Source of the DNA: Microvelia longipes
Taxonomy: Eukaryota > Arthropoda > Insecta > Hemiptera > Veliidae
Assembly: GCA_018340805.1 (NCBI GenBank)
Contig: JACMZG010001863.1
Location: forward strand, 53,181,073 to 53,245,072
DNA length: 64,000 nt
Reading direction: 5' to 3'
Translations under genes and position numbers: made by a program
Notes under the pieces: generated by a model
The model's input: only the letters and a program-made list of their open reading frames with translations
Database searches by the model: none
Told to the model about the DNA's origin: nothing
Shown here: in pieces, positions 47,948 through 59,551 of the stretch
How positions within the stretch are numbered: position 1 is the stretch's first letter
Layout of the letters: each line of letters opens with the position of its first letter

Positions 47948-48400
47948 GCTCAGAATAATACTATAAATAGAAGGAGTATAACTGATAACAGCGAAGTTGT
48001 TTTACTGGTGGTCTTAAGTAATGCTGCCACCCTAACAATATACAATTTTCCTATAACAAAGTTGGCAATGCGGTTGCTGAATTATTACGTTTTATCATGA
48101 ATTAATGATCAATCATTCATAAAATACTAATACAAATATAGGCAAAATTACTATTTTTAAGCATTTTAAATTGTATTATAACACTTTTAATTATAATTAT
48201 GTTAAAAGTAGTCCTCGTCAACTAAATGTAGATTCTTGTATTCCCCTACCCTTTTGCTATCTAAGACCAATTTTATTTAAGTAATTTGCATGTTTTAAGT
48301 AATTATATTTGTTCCTTACAATCTTTCTTTGTTAAATGATATTTATAACACATCGTACAAGCAATTTAGCTGCTTTAAAGTAGGGTACCTTATAAACCTT
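47948..48400. mobile_element. MITE family B, partial copy
   Basis: CAGAATAATACTATAAATAG, AGTATAACTGATAACA, GTCTTAAGTAATGCTGCCAC and TCCTCGTCAACTAAATGTAG match 25297-25640 in order; the right end is lost. Confidence 0.75.
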
Positions 48401-48869
48401 TTTCAAATAAACCTGCTTTACAGCAAAATGGTCACGGGAATCTTAAAGCTTAAGCAAAACTCAGGGTTTGCTTAAGGTTATATTTATCATACTGTTTTTC
48501 ACATTTTTTATACTTTTAGAGATAAAAGTTTTCTTAACTTTAAGAGCATTAAATAATACAACTCAAGAATTAATATCCTTAATAGCAAACTTTTAACAAC
48601 CTCAAGAGCAAAGATAATACAACATAAATTAATTAGTTACGAAGTTAGAACAATAATCTCCGTTCCAAAAAGAGGTAAGCAAGATTCTTGCCACTATTGA
48701 AGTATGCTACGGAAGCAAGAGAAACAGCTTTATTTTGGAAAATGTATTTTTAACAAATTATTGAGCACGTACGGATCAAATAGTTTTCTCTAAGGTTACC
48801 AATAAACCTAACACTATGAAAGGTTAGGTTCAAACGTTTGATACTTGTTCCACAAGAAACCATTTAGTG

Positions 48870-49075
48870 TCGAACAGTTCAATTACTATAGGAGGCACAT
48901 CTCATCATTTTGTTTTTTCCCACATTGTATGTATTTTGTTTCGTAAATGTTCTATTATAAAAGCTGTTGCAATTCTGTTTGATCGTATAAATTAATAATC
49001 GGAGGAGTTCAGGTAACTTTTTTGAGTTTTCAAAATTCTACCTACAGGACCTCTCTAGTTCTAACATATCTGTGT
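48870..49075 (+). mobile_element. degraded MITE family A copy, right half
   Basis: TCCCACATTGTATGTATTTT and the ending ACAGGACCTCTCTAGTTCTA correspond to the right half of family A. Confidence 0.5.
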
Positions 49076-49499
49076 TCAGTAGTATTTATTTACTAGCCAA
49101 ACTATTTGAAAGTGCTAAATGTTTTGAGTTTAAAATTGACAAAAAATATATAATTAGAATAAAATTTAGAATCCCTTTCAGGATAATAAACAAAAGAAAA
49201 AATTAAATCTCTCTTGTTTGCTTATCGACAGGCATTTTGCCTTTTTCCACATTAAAATGAATTATTTTACATTAATATTTTATTACTTTGAATGTGAAAT
49301 AAAATATATTTTATTACATTGCTTTATTTTTATATTAAGTTTTTATATGATTTTTTTTTTAAATTGAACGCAATAGTATTTAACACTTATTAGGGCTTTT
49401 GGAACTTAATAGAAAATACTTAATAAATAGAAAATAATAACTAATAGAAAAAACTTAATAAAACTCTTGATGTATTAAGTTAATTTATCTAAATTAGTA

Positions 49500-49652
49500 T
49501 TACACACAGTTATAATCAATTGACAGCGTGGAAAAATAGTATTAAGGGAGCAATGAGGTTGGCCAGATATATTGTGGGTGTGGCTTAACATCTAGGACTA
49601 ACCTCAACTGGCTCCTTCGCAATATTTTCTCACACAGTCAATTGTGTATATT
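49500..49652. repeat. hairpin element, about 150 bp
   Basis: CACAGTTATAATCAATTGAC pairs loosely with ACACAGTCAATTGTG at the other end, and AGCAATGAGGTTGGCCAG with AACCTCAACTGGCTCC inside. A compact foldback of unknown class. Confidence 0.5.
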
Positions 49653-49689
49653 TTATTTTTTCAGGCTCAGCATGAACTTATTATTGTAA

Positions 49690-50170
49690 TTGATTTTATG
49701 TAGCTGTTTTTTTTTTTACTTGTAGTATAATATTTTTTAAATATTTTTTTACTAGTAGTAGTATAGTTTTTTTAAATATATTTTTTACTTGTTGTATTTT
49801 AGTTTTTTAAATATTTTTTTTTTACTAGTAGTAGTATAGTTTTTTTAAATATATTTTTTTACTTGTTGTATTTTAGTTTTTTAAATATTTTTTTTTACTA
49901 GTAGTAGTATAGTTTTTTAAATATTTTTTTACTTGTTGTAGTATAGTTTTGTAAATATTTTTTTTTTACTTGTTGTAGTATAGTTTTTTTAAATATTTTT
50001 TTTTTACTTGTTGTAGTATAGTTGTGTAAATATTTTTTTTACTTTTAGTATAGTTTTGTAAATATTTTTTTTACTTGTTGTAGTATAGTTTTGTAAATAT
50101 TTTTTTAACTTGTAGTATAGTTTTTTTTACTTTTTGTAGTATAGTTTTTTATTTTTTTTTTGTTTTGTTG
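49690..50170. repeat. T-rich minisatellite
   Basis: Irregular units of about 35-55 bp built from TTTTTACTTGTTGTAGTATA and GTTTTTTAAATATT. On the transcribed strand these are A-rich. Confidence 0.85.
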
Positions 50171-50514
50171 TGTTGTGTTGTGAGTGATATATTGTAATAA
50201 TATAGGCATATAAAAATAATTGCTTTGTCTCATATTGTGCCTAACCTTTTTAAAATATCATTTATTGAATTAAATGAGCCACTAAAAGGCAAATCAACAA
50301 TCAGAGCTGTTAAAATTTAAGAAAACAACACAAAGTGGCTAATTAGTATACATAAATTGTAGAGGGGGAAGAGCAGACAAACCTTGTCATCAAGGTAATA
50401 AAACCAATAAGTCATAATATATCATACATATTCATACCCCATAATTTATCATATTCCCATAATTTATTTCAAATTATAAAAAAGTCTACAACAATCACAC
50501 AATTAAACTTAAGA

Positions 50515-50525
50515 ATATATATATA

Positions 50526-50575
<50 letters not shown>

Positions 50576-50602
50576 TATATTTGTGTGTGTGTGTGTGTTT
50601 GT
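50515..50602. repeat. (AT)n(GT)n microsatellite
   Basis: Two AT tracts broken by ATTATAT, then GTGTGTGTGTGTGTG. Confidence 0.95.
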
Positions 50603-51375
50603 GTAAGTGCATTCCTTCCTCCGTATGACCTACCTATATTCATAACAGACTTTGTGAAGAAATTTTCTTTAACATTTTAAGCAGTTTAACTTGAAACAGT
50701 GTAATAATTTAAAAACAGTAAAAAGCTTTTATATTCAAAACTGAGTTTTAATTAGAAAAATCATTAAATTTGTATAATCTTAAATGATTATTATTAAATC
50801 CCCTTTATTGATCTTATTAATCTAATTAAAAAAAATTAAATAAACTAAAATTTTTTAATAAATAAAATCAATAAATTTCACACATTAGAGAGAAATAGCA
50901 AAGAAATTGATGTATTAAATAGCTATATTACTTTAAGAAAATTATTGATATCAAGTTAATATTTGAACGGCAGACAGGCAACAGTTAATTAGAATAATCT
51001 CTTGTTAAAACTGATAACTAAACAATAAAATATTAATGTTTCTACCTAGACCCCTCTCCTCTACACAAAGTCTGATAAGAAATTACAACTCAATAATAAA
51101 ACTTAAAATTATTTAATAATAATTAAGCACGGTGTAGTAATTATCAGAGAATAAGCTTTAACCTTCTATTACTTCATAATAGGCTCATTTAGAAATTATT
51201 GTTTAGTCCAAAAAACAAAATATTAAATAATATTATTTTGAAAATAAATTTAAGAAGTTTACATTGGCTACAAAAACATGGTACTAACTAAGGGTCAAAG
51301 GGTTAAAATTATATATTTTTTTAATTTAAGACTAAATTGCAGAACATATTTAAAAGCTTCTGAGGTGAATAATAA

Positions 51376-51975
51376 AGGGCACATAGAGATATTATTACTA
51401 GAGAGGGCCTACTGGTTCAACACAAGGAGATATTATTACTAGAGAGGTCCTACTGGGTTAACACATAGAGATATTATTACTAGAGGTCCTACTGGTTAAA
51501 CACATAGAACTATTATTACTAGAGAGGTCCTACTGGTTCAACACAAGGAGATATTATTAATAGAGAAGCCCTACTGGTTAAACACATAGGAATATTATTA
51601 CTAGAGAGGCCCTACTGGGTTAACACATGGTGATATTATTACTAGAGGTCCAACTGGGTTAACACATGGAGATATTATTACTAGAGAGGCTCTACTGGTT
51701 GAACACATAGAGATATTATTAATAGAGAGCCCTATAGGTTGAACACAGAGATATTATTTCTAGAGAGGCCCTACTGGTTAAACACATAGAGATATTATTA
51801 CTAGAGAGGTCCTACTGGTTGAGCACATAGAGATATCATTACTAAAGAGGCCCTACCAGTTGAACACATAGGGATATTATTACTAGAGGCCCTACTGGTT
51901 GAACACATAGAGATATTATTACTAGAGAGGCCCTACTGGTTGAACACATAGAGATATTATTACTAGAGAGGTCAC
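51376..51975. repeat. 41-bp minisatellite built from the MITE family A end, about 14 copies
   Basis: Each unit contains CATAGAGATATTATTACTAG and AGAGGCCCTACTGGTTGAAC. The first part is the terminal inverted repeat of family A. The array lies about 600 bp past the donor of exon 5. Confidence 0.9.
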
Positions 51976-52571
51976 AAATAACAGTAGGCATTTATTAAAT
52001 TGTTCAATTTGTGGCCTATTTTGTAAAGAATATTATTGTATTCTCATTTAAAGTCAAAACACACAATTTAAAAATTCCATTTTTGGTCGTCATATTATCG
52101 AAACAAGCAACTTACCAAGCAATCATAAAGCACAGCTTGAGAATCACCGGATGGACAAAAACATCTTAAACAAGAATTTACTTGCTTACAAGAAAAACAG
52201 TTGTTACAGATGTTAACAACTTTTTTTTTGTTTTTCTCAAAGGAATATTTAATAATTTATTGTTTGATGAATAAAATATTTGCTGAGAGAAGCTCGGGTA
52301 ACACTGCTAGTAAATATATAAAAAAAATTTGATCGATCATGTCAAATGCAAATCCTATGATATAGAAATGTAGTAAAGGTTTCGTTTTCCCCCATTGGTA
52401 TTGCCAACCTTACAACTATCTCTTAGAATCGTGAATAAGGGTACAGACACTGGTTACAGTGCTCTGTCTACCCGTTTACAAAATGTCAGTGAGTTTCAAA
52501 GAAATGCAATGGATTGTAATGGCACTGGAATGAGATGAGTAACAAGGAATGACTTGCAAGTAGTGACTAAC

Positions 52572-52661
52572 CTGACGTGAGTTCCCTCCGCTATACTGTG
52601 TACAAGATCGCCTATGATTTCATGTTTTATATAGTACAGCATACGGATCCGTAATAATAGT
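52572..52661 (-). CDS. kis: kis exon 5: SLIDE helix
   Basis: The exon is 90 bp, starting with the third base of the lysine codon from exon 4. It encodes LLLRIRMLYYIKHEIIGDLV then HSIAEGTHV, nearly identical to CHD7 [26 protein letters not shown]. The donor is CAG/GTTAGT, two bases into a codon. The acceptor is TTTACAG. In CHD7 the next residues contain a WIPEP block, which I did not find here. Either the insect protein lacks it, or a short exon inside the 9.8-kb intron 5 was missed. Confidence 0.94.
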
Positions 52662-52914
52662 CTGTAAAAAACAAAGCACAACCATCATGTAATGTTAAAT
52701 AAAAATAGTAAGTGTAGGACAGAAGTTAGTTGGTGTAGGACAGAAGGTAATAGGTGTAGGACAGAAGGTCCAAAAATATTGTAAAATATCTATTACACAT
52801 TTATTTTATAATTATTCCTAAATTTTTAATTTTTTTAAATATTCCTATTATAATGCAGAAAAATAATAATTTTATTCATTATCTTTGAAAGGAAAACAAT
52901 AAAAGGATTTTTAT

Positions 52915-53170
52915 TTATTTATTTATTTTATTCAAAACTTTTCATTCCACCTTAAATTTACAATTATTAACAATAAATCTTACAAATTAAGTAAATAAGT
53001 AATACTCTCTACAGCACTAAAAACAATAAAATAATTCAAATTTTTTCTTCTTTTTTTAATTAATAAATAATTTTAAGGCGCTGTGTCAATAAAGTTGATT
53101 TTTTTTAAATTAATTATTATTATTATTTTTATTTAATGGTGAAATGCCATTGGGCAGCCACGAGTGTGGC
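52915..53170. other. AT-rich repeat-like segment in intron 4
   Basis: (TTTA)n at 52912-52930, then a TCAATAAAGTTGATTTTTTT end at 53087-53106 that resembles a retroelement 3' tail. Not assigned. The rest of 53170-54500 has AT microsatellites only. Confidence 0.35.
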
Positions 53171-54507
53171 AAGTTATTAGAATAGTTTTGGTTACTAGGT
53201 GCAAAAAAGGAAATAAATATAAATACATATATAGAAAGAGATTTGGTTTGTACATACTGTGCATAATATTTAACAAAATTTACATATACACCAACGTATG
53301 ACCTATTAACACGTGAGATGTATCTTATTCTTAATGATTTGCTTTATTCTACAAACTTAGTCATTTATATATCCAGTTAATATTTTAATTTTTGTTTATT
53401 TTAGAAAATAATTAAATATACAAATAAATAATAAAAAAAGAGAAAAGAAGGAAAAAAAATAAATTAAGATGTTAAAAGATAGTGTTAAAATATATATAAA
53501 AAATATATATAGAAAAATATAATATAGAAAAATATATATATATATATATAGATATGTTAAAAGATAAATTAGGATGTTAAAAGAAAGTGACATATATTAT
53601 ATTTTAACTTTTTCTTTAATTAAATATAATTTAACTTTTATTGGTTTCATATGGTCATATTTATTTGATTTGAAAAACAATATAGTGACATATAGTGAAG
53701 CTTTAGATCAGAGGCAGTGTTTCCTTAAGTTGTATTCTTAAAAGTAAGGTTGTTAAGTAAGAGCCCCAATTTAGCACCGGACTCACGGTAAAATAAGGGC
53801 TTAAGTGAGTTAATAATCAACTGCAATAACCTTGGAGTCAAGTAATAACTCAAAAATTTTAACTCTAAAAATGAAATTAGATAAACTTTTGGCTTCATGA
53901 ATTATGATATTTAGCTCATACTTTACGATTAGCTTTTCAAATTTCCTTGGGAATCAATTTGCTAATGGTATAGGTGACATGGCTGAAGTCAGACCCAAGA
54001 GAACACACCTTTTTTTAATCAACCTTGGTAAAAAATTAACTTTGGGAGGTCACTTAAATTAAGGTTTGGAGGTTAAGAACCTAGTTTGCTAAGTCAGCAA
54101 AATTTCCAAAAAATTGATAAAATTCAAAGTTAAATATTTCCAGTGGGAAAAAAACGCTGAATATGATATGAATGATTTTAGGGGGTGCTGAATCAAATAC
54201 AATTGGTCTAAAGGCAATAAGGGAACCCTAAGTGACAAAAATAATCGGAAAAAAACATGGTAAATGACAGAAAAACCCAAAATAACAGTCGGTAAAAAAT
54301 TATTATTGAGTAGGGTGTTGTTTTAAATAATTTTTGGGGCACAGAATCAAACGATCCCCCAGTCGTTACTACTACTCTAAATCACCAAAAAGACAAAAAA
54401 AAAAAAAAAAACGGAGGTAAATAACCAAAAATTTTAAAATAAGGTAAGTGAACAACAAATTTTGAGTAGGGTACCATTTAAATTTTTAAATTTTGTTGGG
54501 GCTCTTG

Positions 54508-54762
54508 GGAGCCGCCTCCGTGACTGGCGTAAACTTTAACGTTAAGGCGTTAGTCTTTAAACTAACCTTTGACACCCACGGAGGTCTGGGGTTCGCATCC
54601 CAGGTTACGCTCTCAGTTTATAGAGGATTATTGTTTAGATAAATTATCGTCAACTTTAGAATACACTATGAGTGTAACGGTTGCTACTACCACTTGAGGT
54701 GGTTCCCGCTGGGGTTATCCCTGATGAGCCGCAAGGCTCTAAACGGGCATTATTATATATTA
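54508..54762 (+). mobile_element. tRNA-derived SINE family 1, copy 3
   Basis: GCCTCCGTGACTGGCGTAAA carries an insertion in the A box; the B box GGGGTTCGCATCCC and the GATGAGCCGCAAGGCTCTAA end are intact. It sits 23 bp before the donor side of exon 4 in plus coordinates, inside intron 4. Confidence 0.88.
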
Positions 54763-54785
54763 TTGGGAAAAAACTGGATACTCAC

Positions 54786-54963
54786 TTGTTAGCATGCCTA
54801 CTGAGGTGTTTCCTGTAATTAGTCTCGAGGAAAACATCACCGTCATACCTCTCCTGCCTACTCCAGTGATCACTATACTCATCCACAACGACACTACTCA
54901 CTCCATCTCTACCTGTCTTTAACCTTCGAGATACAGCCTTGCGACCACGTGGTATGTTGTTGA
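54786..54963 (-). CDS. kis: kis exon 4: PRGRK linker and SLIDE start
   Basis: The exon is 178 bp, entering with two bases and leaving two bases into a codon. It reads NNIPRGRKAVSRRLKTG at the start, matching the VPRGRKGKK element of CHD7. PRGRK resembles a minimal AT-hook, so this stretch may touch the DNA minor groove. A polar Ser/Val/Asp/Tyr linker follows. The exon ends with FLETNYRKHLSRHANK, equivalent to CHD7 FQEDSYKKHLKHHCNK in the SLIDE region. The acceptor is TTGCAG and the donor is GTGAGT. Confidence 0.94.
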
Positions 54964-55086
54964 CTGCAACATAGTACATAACCACAATTGTAGCAAACAA
55001 ATTCATATTTAAGAGTAAACCTTTACAATCTTACAATCTATTCATACAAGACAGTCTTACAAAACATGAATAGTTAACATAATATA

Positions 55087-55491
55087 CAGTCTATCGTTTA
55101 GTTTAAAAATCCCCAAGGTCATAAGTATTTTTGGGATTGGCCAATCAGAGAAGCCGCTGCCAACCTCTCACTTAAATAGAGAAAAAAAATCCCTACCACA
55201 ATAACCGCTGTAGGGAAAAAACCTTCTTCCCGGCAATCGTTCACTTTGATTGTAGTTCTTCTTTTGATTGCATCGTTTTGAAAAATACTTTCAAATCAAT
55301 CTTAAAAATTATATTTTAAAATAAAACTACACAAAAGAAATGTAAAAATACATTGCCAAGAAAATACGGGTAAAATAACCTGATTTGTTTACATAGTTTT
55401 TTCCCGCTCACTTCTTGTAGGGATTTTTTTTCGTAAGAATAAGTGGTGTCTAAACTGACCTATCAAGATTTTTAAACTAATCGATAGACTG
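55087..55491. mobile_element. Tc1/mariner-like MITE, 405 bp
   Basis: Left end CAGTCTATCGTTTAGTTTAA and right end, inverted, CAGTCTATCGATTAGTTTAA agree at 24 of 25 bases over the full terminal repeat. TA flanks both ends (55085-55086 and 55492-55493). CAGT ends and a TA target are typical of Tc1/mariner. A second inner pair CCCTAC/GTAGGGA is present. No transposase. Confidence 0.85.
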
Positions 55492-55645
55492 TAATTGTGT
55501 GCTGATATGGTAAATAGATCACTTTGTGTTTTTGTTTTGGAAAAAGAATAAAAATTAGATCAAGTCGAAGCTCTGTCAGTGTCCTGATGAGTCATCACAT
55601 TGTGGATAAGGACAAACAGCTGTGACCTACTCACTGTACATATGT

Positions 55646-55646
<1 letters not shown>

Positions 55647-55740
<94 letters not shown>

Positions 55741-55763
55741 GTGTGTGTGTGTGTGTGTGTGTA
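55647..55763. repeat. (CA)n(TA)n(GT)n microsatellite
   Basis: A symmetric tract: CA repeats, about 38 TA repeats, then GT repeats. It could form a long hairpin. Tyr-Ile frames over it are artefacts. Confidence 0.95.
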
Positions 55764-56568
55764 TACAGTAGTATTTTTAAGACACACACAAACAAAAGTA
55801 TTTTATGTTGAGGAAACAACAATTATACTATGACTAAGACTTAACTACCTCAAACCACTGAGCAAGCTACTGTTATAAAAAGAAAAAAATTCTGTCAATT
55901 CCTAAACTTTACCATTTCCCACACTGTTAATTGATTATAACCCTGTGTAATACTATAACAACTAAATGCAATAAAATTGGGAAACTTAGCTCTAATAAGA
56001 TATAAAGCACTCTTTGGTTATATCTAAGCTAGATTATTTGTTTCTTCTTCATAATTGTTGGCAGTCTTTACATTAATTAAAATACTACTTTATGAAAATG
56101 GCATATTACCACAAAATTCCTAATTAATTCCTTAATATATCAGTGAAAATCCGTGATAATAAAATTTAACTTCTATAAGTACTTAACCTACGAAATGTGA
56201 ATTTTTTGCTCAGTCATTATAGTGAGTACACATTATGAAATTACACACATTTTATGAAAAATAGACTTTGAGACATTAAGGGTCAATTTTTGTACCAAGT
56301 TTCATTTCAAAATATATAGTGAAATAAATCTCGTATAGACACACACACACATATATATATATTCTTTTCTTTTTTAACCCCAACATCTCTTAGTTTATTT
56401 TTCCTTTAGATATTCACCGAAACAATTGTTATATTACAATGAAATTCTAAATTAACAAACAATTAGTGAAAACATTACCTTCACCATATAATAAAAAATC
56501 CCCAAAATTAAAAATAAAATAAAGTAAATAAAAATGAGACTAACTTGTAAGCGTAACATTTTTTTTAC

Positions 56569-56698
56569 CGGCATGGTTTTTCTGAGGCCCGCCGGGTCCA
56601 CCTGTCCCTTCACTCCCGTTCTCAGCTGGAGTTATCAACTCCCAGATAAAAGTACGGATTTTATCATCTCCTCGATAAAACCTCAAACAGTACAGTAT
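56569..56698 (-). CDS. kis: kis exon 3: SANT/SLIDE region
   Basis: The exon is 130 bp, with 43 codons plus one base. It encodes ILYCLRFYRGDDKIRTFIWE then LITPAENG, a close match to CHD7 [23 protein letters not shown]. It is followed by a short Gly/Pro/Lys segment that is less conserved in the family. The acceptor is TTTTAG and the donor is GTAAAA just after a GCC G. The GTAAAA donor is weaker than the others but is the only one that keeps phase with exon 4. It lies 678 bp downstream of exon 2. Confidence 0.94.
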
Positions 56699-56941
56699 CT
56701 AAAACCAAACAATAAACAAGAGTCATACAATATCAAATTAATTTCACAAATATATGACACTAACAGTCTCCAGTCGCCCACTTACATCCAGCTGTTGGTT
56801 TGCATATTATTTCAAATCTAATCTCAATTAAAACTTTATACAGTAACAGTAAAAATAATTTTAAACTACAATGGTGTAAAAATTAACTCAGTAAGGCCGA
56901 GGGACAGACACAGTGTTCTCTCTGGTTTAAGATGGTCCTAA

Positions 56942-56992
56942 AACGTTTCGTATTTCGTGCAAAGGGGCTATTTGCATGAAATACGAAACGTT
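56942..56992. repeat. 22-bp inverted repeat hairpin
   Basis: AACGTTTCGTATTTCGTGCA at 56942 pairs with its complement ending at 56992, one mismatch, 7-base loop. It lies in intron 2. Confidence 0.85.
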
Positions 56993-57376
56993 ACTTTTCC
57001 TATTAATAATAGGAGAAGTGCTTCTTTACTCCCTAAAAACTAGTCAATAAACTTTACATTATACACCATCTAGAGATAAAGCTTATTTATTTCAATTATG
57101 AATAAGGAAACAGTGGGCGAGGTAAAATATTCAAAAATATTTTTAGGGAAAAATCAAAGAAAACATTTAAAAAATGGCAAACTAGGACACCAACTATGTA
57201 AGGATGGCATACATAACAAAAAAAATGTGTTAAGGCAGTAGCCTAACTTAAGACAATCAATAATAAACTGGCAATCGTTTTATCAGTCAATTCAATTGTG
57301 TTTACGCTCCTTCTATACAGGTATTATTCTAAGCATGTAGAGAACTTAGTATTGAATGTATTGTTACTGGACTTAC

Positions 57377-57464
57377 AATAATCCTGGCGCACTCCTCTAC
57401 ATCAGACTCTTTCCAACCCTCCCGGAACTGACTCTGCTGGAATATATCACTCCATCTACCCCAT
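57377..57464 (-). CDS. kis: kis exon 2: SANT-like domain core
   Basis: The exon is 88 bp. It supplies one base to complete the preceding glycine codon and then 29 whole codons: WGRWSDIFQQSQFREGWKES followed by DVEECARII. CHD7 has WGRWTDILSHGRYKRQL...DVETICRTI at the same place, so the alignment is unambiguous. The tryptophans of WGRW are the signature of the SANT-like helix that contacts DNA or histones next to the remodelling motor. The acceptor is TTCAG and the donor is GTAAGT. The exon ends in phase 0, matching exon 3. Helix-rich composition and absence of low complexity fit a folded domain. Confidence 0.95.
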
Positions 57465-58014
57465 CTGAACACAACAATATCACAATAAGTAAATAAGTAT
57501 AACACAAACTATCTATGTTTAATACAAACAACCAATGTGTTACATTAAAAATCTTAACATTTTATAACCTATATGTTTTAAATAGTCTCAAATATAAGAA
57601 AAAAATATTTTAACCTTTAATACTAATAAAATTGTACATAATTATAATACTAGAAATAATAATAAATTAATAGCTACCAGTAAAAGATTAAATAAATCTA
57701 GAACCGGGCACATAGTGTATTAGGTATTCAGCTTTATAATAAACTAAATAATGATATCAAAGATCTAGATTATAATAAGTTTTGAGTCACGCTTAAACTT
57801 AAGTTACTAGAATTTATTTTTTAGTTCATAAGTAGATATTGTAATAATTATTTGTAAATATTTATTAAATAAAGGATTTTCGTTAAAAAAAAGAAAAAAG
57901 AAGAGCCTTGTTATAGTTTAAATGAATTATTGGATGAATCCAAGATATTCAATTAATTATTTACTTCCTTTGTACAGTTTTAAGTATTTATTTATTTATA
58001 ATTAACTGTGATAA

Positions 58015-58017
<3 letters not shown>

Positions 58018-58096
<79 letters not shown>
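58018..58096. repeat. (AT)n microsatellite
   Basis: About 38 AT units with one break at 58053. Confidence 0.95.
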
Positions 58097-58098
<2 letters not shown>

Positions 58099-58159
58099 GT
58101 TAAGATTTGTTGAGTTCTAATAGTTAGCTCTTTGTAGCACTGGAAAGTTTATGGAACTC

Positions 58160-58578
58160 CATCTCAGGCTTGATCAAGTGGACTTTAGTTCTATAAAAAG
58201 TTTTCTATGATTTATTAAATTAATATATTTCACTTATCATTGTAGGCATCTTCAGAATCTATATATACAAACTACATTAATAAATTATTAAAATAAATAA
58301 ACAAACACAAATACATTAATGGAAAGACTAGAAAAATCACAGCTTAAAATAAAATAATAAAATAAAATAAAAAATAATCATTTTTATTTTTAAACTGTGA
58401 TTTTTCTAGTCTTTCCATTAATGTATTGTGTTTGTTTATTTATTTAAATAATTTATTAATTTAGTTTGTATATATAGATTCTGAAGATGCCTACAATGAC
58501 AGGTGAAATATATATTAATTGAATAAATCATTCAAAACTTTTTATAGAACTAAAGTCCCCTTGATCAAGCCTGAGATT
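58160..58578. repeat. foldback element, arms about 180 bp
   Basis: GATCAAGTGGACTTTAGTTC near 58173 is inverted near 58560; CATTGTAGGCATCTTCAGAA near 58240 is inverted near 58492; TTAATGGAAAGACTAGAAAA near 58317 is inverted near 58410. Confidence 0.85.
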
Positions 58579-58887
58579 TGTTGCCTTTTAATTGTTTTTT
58601 TTTAGCGTGTGGTATTTAGTTTAAGGTTTTGTTTCGAATAGGCGGTTTTAGATATTAAGATTTCTAAGATATGTATTTATTTGTTATCAGTACTTTTAAT
58701 TTTCTAATCAGTTTTTTAATTCTCTAGCTGTAAGTTACAAGGAAGAGAGTATAAGTATTGTAAGTTACTGTATTGTTAAATGGATACATTCATTTTTATA
58801 TTGACTTTTGTATACTTTAAAAGGGTTTAAACAATATAGAATCTATTTAATTTATAAAACTATTTGATTGTTATATAGTAGTAGTGT

Positions 58888-59458
58888 TATATATGGGGGG
58901 AATGGTAGTAAGTACCAGGCAAGTAGGCCACGTTGTTGGGCCCTTTTAGCCAGCTCCCTAAAATAGTGTTCTACTCCTTTTAATTTTAAGTATAGGTTTA
59001 TTTCATCTAATCTAGACAGAAGAGCCGTGGCTTTCTATGGTTCCTCTCATGCTTTTTTCATGCAATCATACATACTTTCACTGACTCTTATAGTCTAGTG
59101 AAAAATAGGAAGAACACGTGCCCTCGCTGTTAAACAAAACCTCCATACACTTTAAACTACAAGGCAGACACACTTTAGTATTATAATGAATCTACTATGA
59201 GGGTCCTAAATTTTGCCTATACCCAGTTTCATTTAGGGTAAGGGATCTTTAACGAGTACCTGACAATGCACAGACTCGAGACCACTGGCTTTACGTCCCT
59301 TCTGAAGGACGTGGTACGCAGAATTTTTATCCCACTCGTAAAATCCTAGAGGCCCGTGCTAGGATTGAACCCATGACTAAATAAACTCGGAAGTTTAAAG
59401 TCCATTTATTCTGTGTATTGGCCGCGTACCTTAACCACTACACCACGGGTAACTCTTG
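58888..59458 (-). mobile_element. tRNA-derived SINE family 2, copy 2 (intact head)
   Basis: Read on the minus strand: A box CGTGGTGTAGTGGTTAAGGT near 59450, B box GGGTTCAATCC near 59371, then a body of about 450 bp matching 20995-21558. It sits in intron 1, about 95 bp past exon 1. Confidence 0.8.
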
Positions 59459-59551
59459 ATTGTTATATAACTATTTGATTAACTATGAGCAATAAGCACT
59501 TAAGTATTTTAACTGCAATAAATAAAATGAATGGATCAAAATCAAACTTAC

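Noticed and set aside
55560..55833. Tyr-Ile and Thr-His repeat frames
   Set aside because: Translation of a TA/CA/GT microsatellite.
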